Assembly (NCBI RefSeq): GCF_023716865.1
Contig: NZ_CP092417.1
Coordinates: 4,566,001-4,630,000 of the forward strand
Direction of reading: 5' to 3'
Length of the DNA: 64,000 nucleotides
Origin: Endozoicomonas sp. SCSIO W0465
GTDB lineage: Bacteria > Pseudomonadota > Gammaproteobacteria > Pseudomonadales > Endozoicomonadaceae
Each line of letters opens with the position of its first letter. Position 1 is the first letter of the stretch. The notes under the pieces are model-generated. The model did no database searches and was not told the DNA's origin. It worked only from the letters and a program-made list of their open reading frames with translations. Below, in pieces: positions 62,592-64,000 of this stretch. Both the position numbers and the translations under genes were made by a program.

Positions 62592-64000
62592 GTGCAATTC
62601 TCCATCAGAAAAAAAATCATTTTTTTTACTGTCGTGCCGGTCACGCTGCTGTACAACCTGATCTTTGGTATCCACCTCTACTTCTCACTCAAACAGGCCA
62701 CGGATGCAGTAGCCAAAGGATTGATTGAACAGGTCTGGCATAATGCCGACAAGATTGACAGTCATACCCGGCAGTTGATGACCACGACCTCCTTTATGGC
62801 AGATATTCTGGGCCGAATGCCGGTGAACGATCATGCCATGATAAAACACTTTCTCAGTGATCTGGTGGAAAGGAACGCCCTGGTTCGGGGCTTTACTTAT
62901 ATGAAGCTCGGCAGCAACCTGCAGCACTGGGATGTCTTTCATGCCTACATGGATGAGGGCGCGGTCAAGCTGGATGAAACCCTTGATACCGGCCTGTTTC
63001 CTGCCCAGTTCTGGTGGGCCAACCAGGGGCAGCAGAAAGAGGGATTCTGGACCTCCCCCAGAGGATCTGCAGATAAAGGGTGGATCGTCAGCTATATCGT
63101 ACCGATTTTTTCAGCGGACACACTTTATGGCTATTTCTGGATGGATATCAGCCTTGCTGATCTGCGCCATCAACTGGTGGAAAACACGACGGGAAATGCC
63201 AGTTTTTCCATTGTCAATGGTGCAGGAGAATACCTGCAGACGGATAGTGAAACGCCCAGGCGATATCAGCTAAACAGCATACACCAAAGTCAGTTTTATT
63301 ACGGTTCACCGGGCTTGTGGCATGACCTGGAAGAGCTGATCGCAAGAGGTGAGCCAGCTTTCAGACACAAGTGGGTGCCGGTTCGGCAGAATGAATACTG
63401 GCTGATGGGCGCACCGATTAAGTCGGCTTCCTGGTGGATGATCAGTTATGCCCCGAGAGAAACCGTACTGGCACCGGTTATTGATCAGGCGCAAATTAAT
63501 GCGCTGCTGATGATCCTCTCCCTGACACTGATATTTACCTGTGCGAGCCTGGTGTCTGTCAGGATTACCCGTCCGATTATCCGGTTAAAGCGGGCCGTGG
63601 ATGACTTTACCTATCGACGGGTAAAGCCGGCCATCACCCATATCAGCCGGGATGAAATTGGCAGTTTGACGGAAAGCTTCCAGCAACTGGTGACCAGGCT
63701 GGTTGACCGGGAGAAAGCGCTTCATCAGGCCAGAACGAGCAATATTGGTCATTTGCTGGAGCGGCTGCGGGGAAACTATTTCTATTTCAACCTCAACCGG
63801 GATGGTTGTGTTACCCATGTCAGTCCTTCAATAGAAGCCATTCTGGGCTACACACCAAGCGAATTTCTTCGACCATTTATCGGTTATCTTGCTACCCCGG
63901 ACAGCAAATTTCGCTTTCGTGATCAGTTTCGTGAAGCCAGGCAGAGACGGTGGGGGGATACCTTTGAACTGGATATCCGGCATCTGAATGGCAGTATCCG
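62592..64000 (+). CDS. Membrane sensor protein with HAMP and PAS domains (partial, 3' end outside window)
   Basis: At least 469 residues, open to the window edge. It starts at GTG 62592 (or GTG 62583). A membrane segment (about residues 8-30) is followed by a periplasmic part of about 260 residues resembling a double-Cache sensor (GSADKGWIVSYIVPIFS and YGYFWMDISLADL). A second membrane segment (about 295-315) is followed by HAMP (SVRITRPIIRLKRAVDDFTY and ISRDEIGSLTESF) and a PAS domain (VSPSIEAILGYTPSEFL). The output domain lies beyond 64000; a histidine kinase or diguanylate cyclase is equally likely. Confidence 0.75.
   Translation, partial: MQFSIRKKIIFFTVVPVTLLYNLIFGIHLYFSLKQATDAVAKGLIEQVWHNADKIDSHTRQLMTTTSFMADILGRMPVNDHAMIKHFLSDLVERNALVRGFTYMKLGSNLQHWDVFHAYMDEGAVKLDETLDTGLFPAQFWWANQGQQKEGFWTSPRGSADKGWIVSYIVPIFSADTLYGYFWMDISLADLRHQLVENTTGNASFSIVNGAGEYLQTDSETPRRYQLNSIHQSQFYYGSPGLWHDLEELIARGEPAFRHKWVPVRQNEYWLMGAPIKSASWWMISYAPRETVLAPVIDQAQINALLMILSLTLIFTCASLVSVRITRPIIRLKRAVDDFTYRRVKPAITHISRDEIGSLTESFQQLVTRLVDREKALHQARTSNIGHLLERLRGNYFYFNLNRDGCVTHVSPSIEAILGYTPSEFLRPFIGYLATPDSKFRFRDQFREARQRRWGDTFELDIRHLNGSI

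Overview
The window looks like a chromosomal segment of a marine, host-associated gammaproteobacterium. The housekeeping neighbourhood (a DUF2066 gene divergent from purM-purN-DUF3108, with perM and hda nearby, plus arsC-DUF2069) is typical of Oceanospirillales. The mixture with ankyrin and giant repeat proteins points to Endozoicomonas or a close relative. The genus is inferred from gene content only.

Layout. Positions 1-2700 hold two divergent, related genes for very basic proteins built from a 12-residue repeat. Each has an array of 8-bp repeats directly against its start codon. Positions 2747-21423 are mostly ordinary: a chalcone-isomerase-like protein, a CorB/CNNM-type transporter, YihY, a three-gene lipid-linked sugar transfer operon (GT2, ArnT-like, GtrA), a DUF4136 lipoprotein, arsC-DUF2069, an AsmA-like DUF748 protein, hda, perM, an ankyrin-repeat protein, DUF2066, purM, purN, DUF3108 and gloA.

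Positions 21485-50417 (29 kb, all minus strand) are the striking part. Eight head-to-tail paralogues each encode a giant protein with a divergent N-terminal cap, 7 to 17 tandem units of 37 or 38 residues, a long C-terminal region that still follows the repeat pattern weakly, a polar linker, and a C-terminal domain with a nucleotidyltransferase-fold signature (GS, then D-x-D). Five copies are open and three are broken by frameshifts. Two copies have D-x-N in place of D-x-D. I do not recognise this family. It looks like an alpha-solenoid recognition module joined to a nucleotidyltransferase effector, expanded and diversified by unequal recombination.

Divergent from the array lies a two-gene McrB/McrC-like restriction module (coiled-coil AAA+ protein and DUF2357/PD-(D/E)XK nuclease). 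It is followed by a complete IS4-family, Tn5-like insertion sequence with inverted ends and a 10-bp target duplication. Positions 56758-64000 return to ordinary genes: two Nudix hydrolases, a Nif3-like domain protein, an acyltransferase-3 protein, a PlsC-like acyltransferase, a Sel1-repeat secreted protein, an SRAP protein lacking two usual catalytic residues, and the start of a HAMP/PAS sensor protein that runs off the window.

No tRNA, rRNA, CRISPR array or prophage module was seen.
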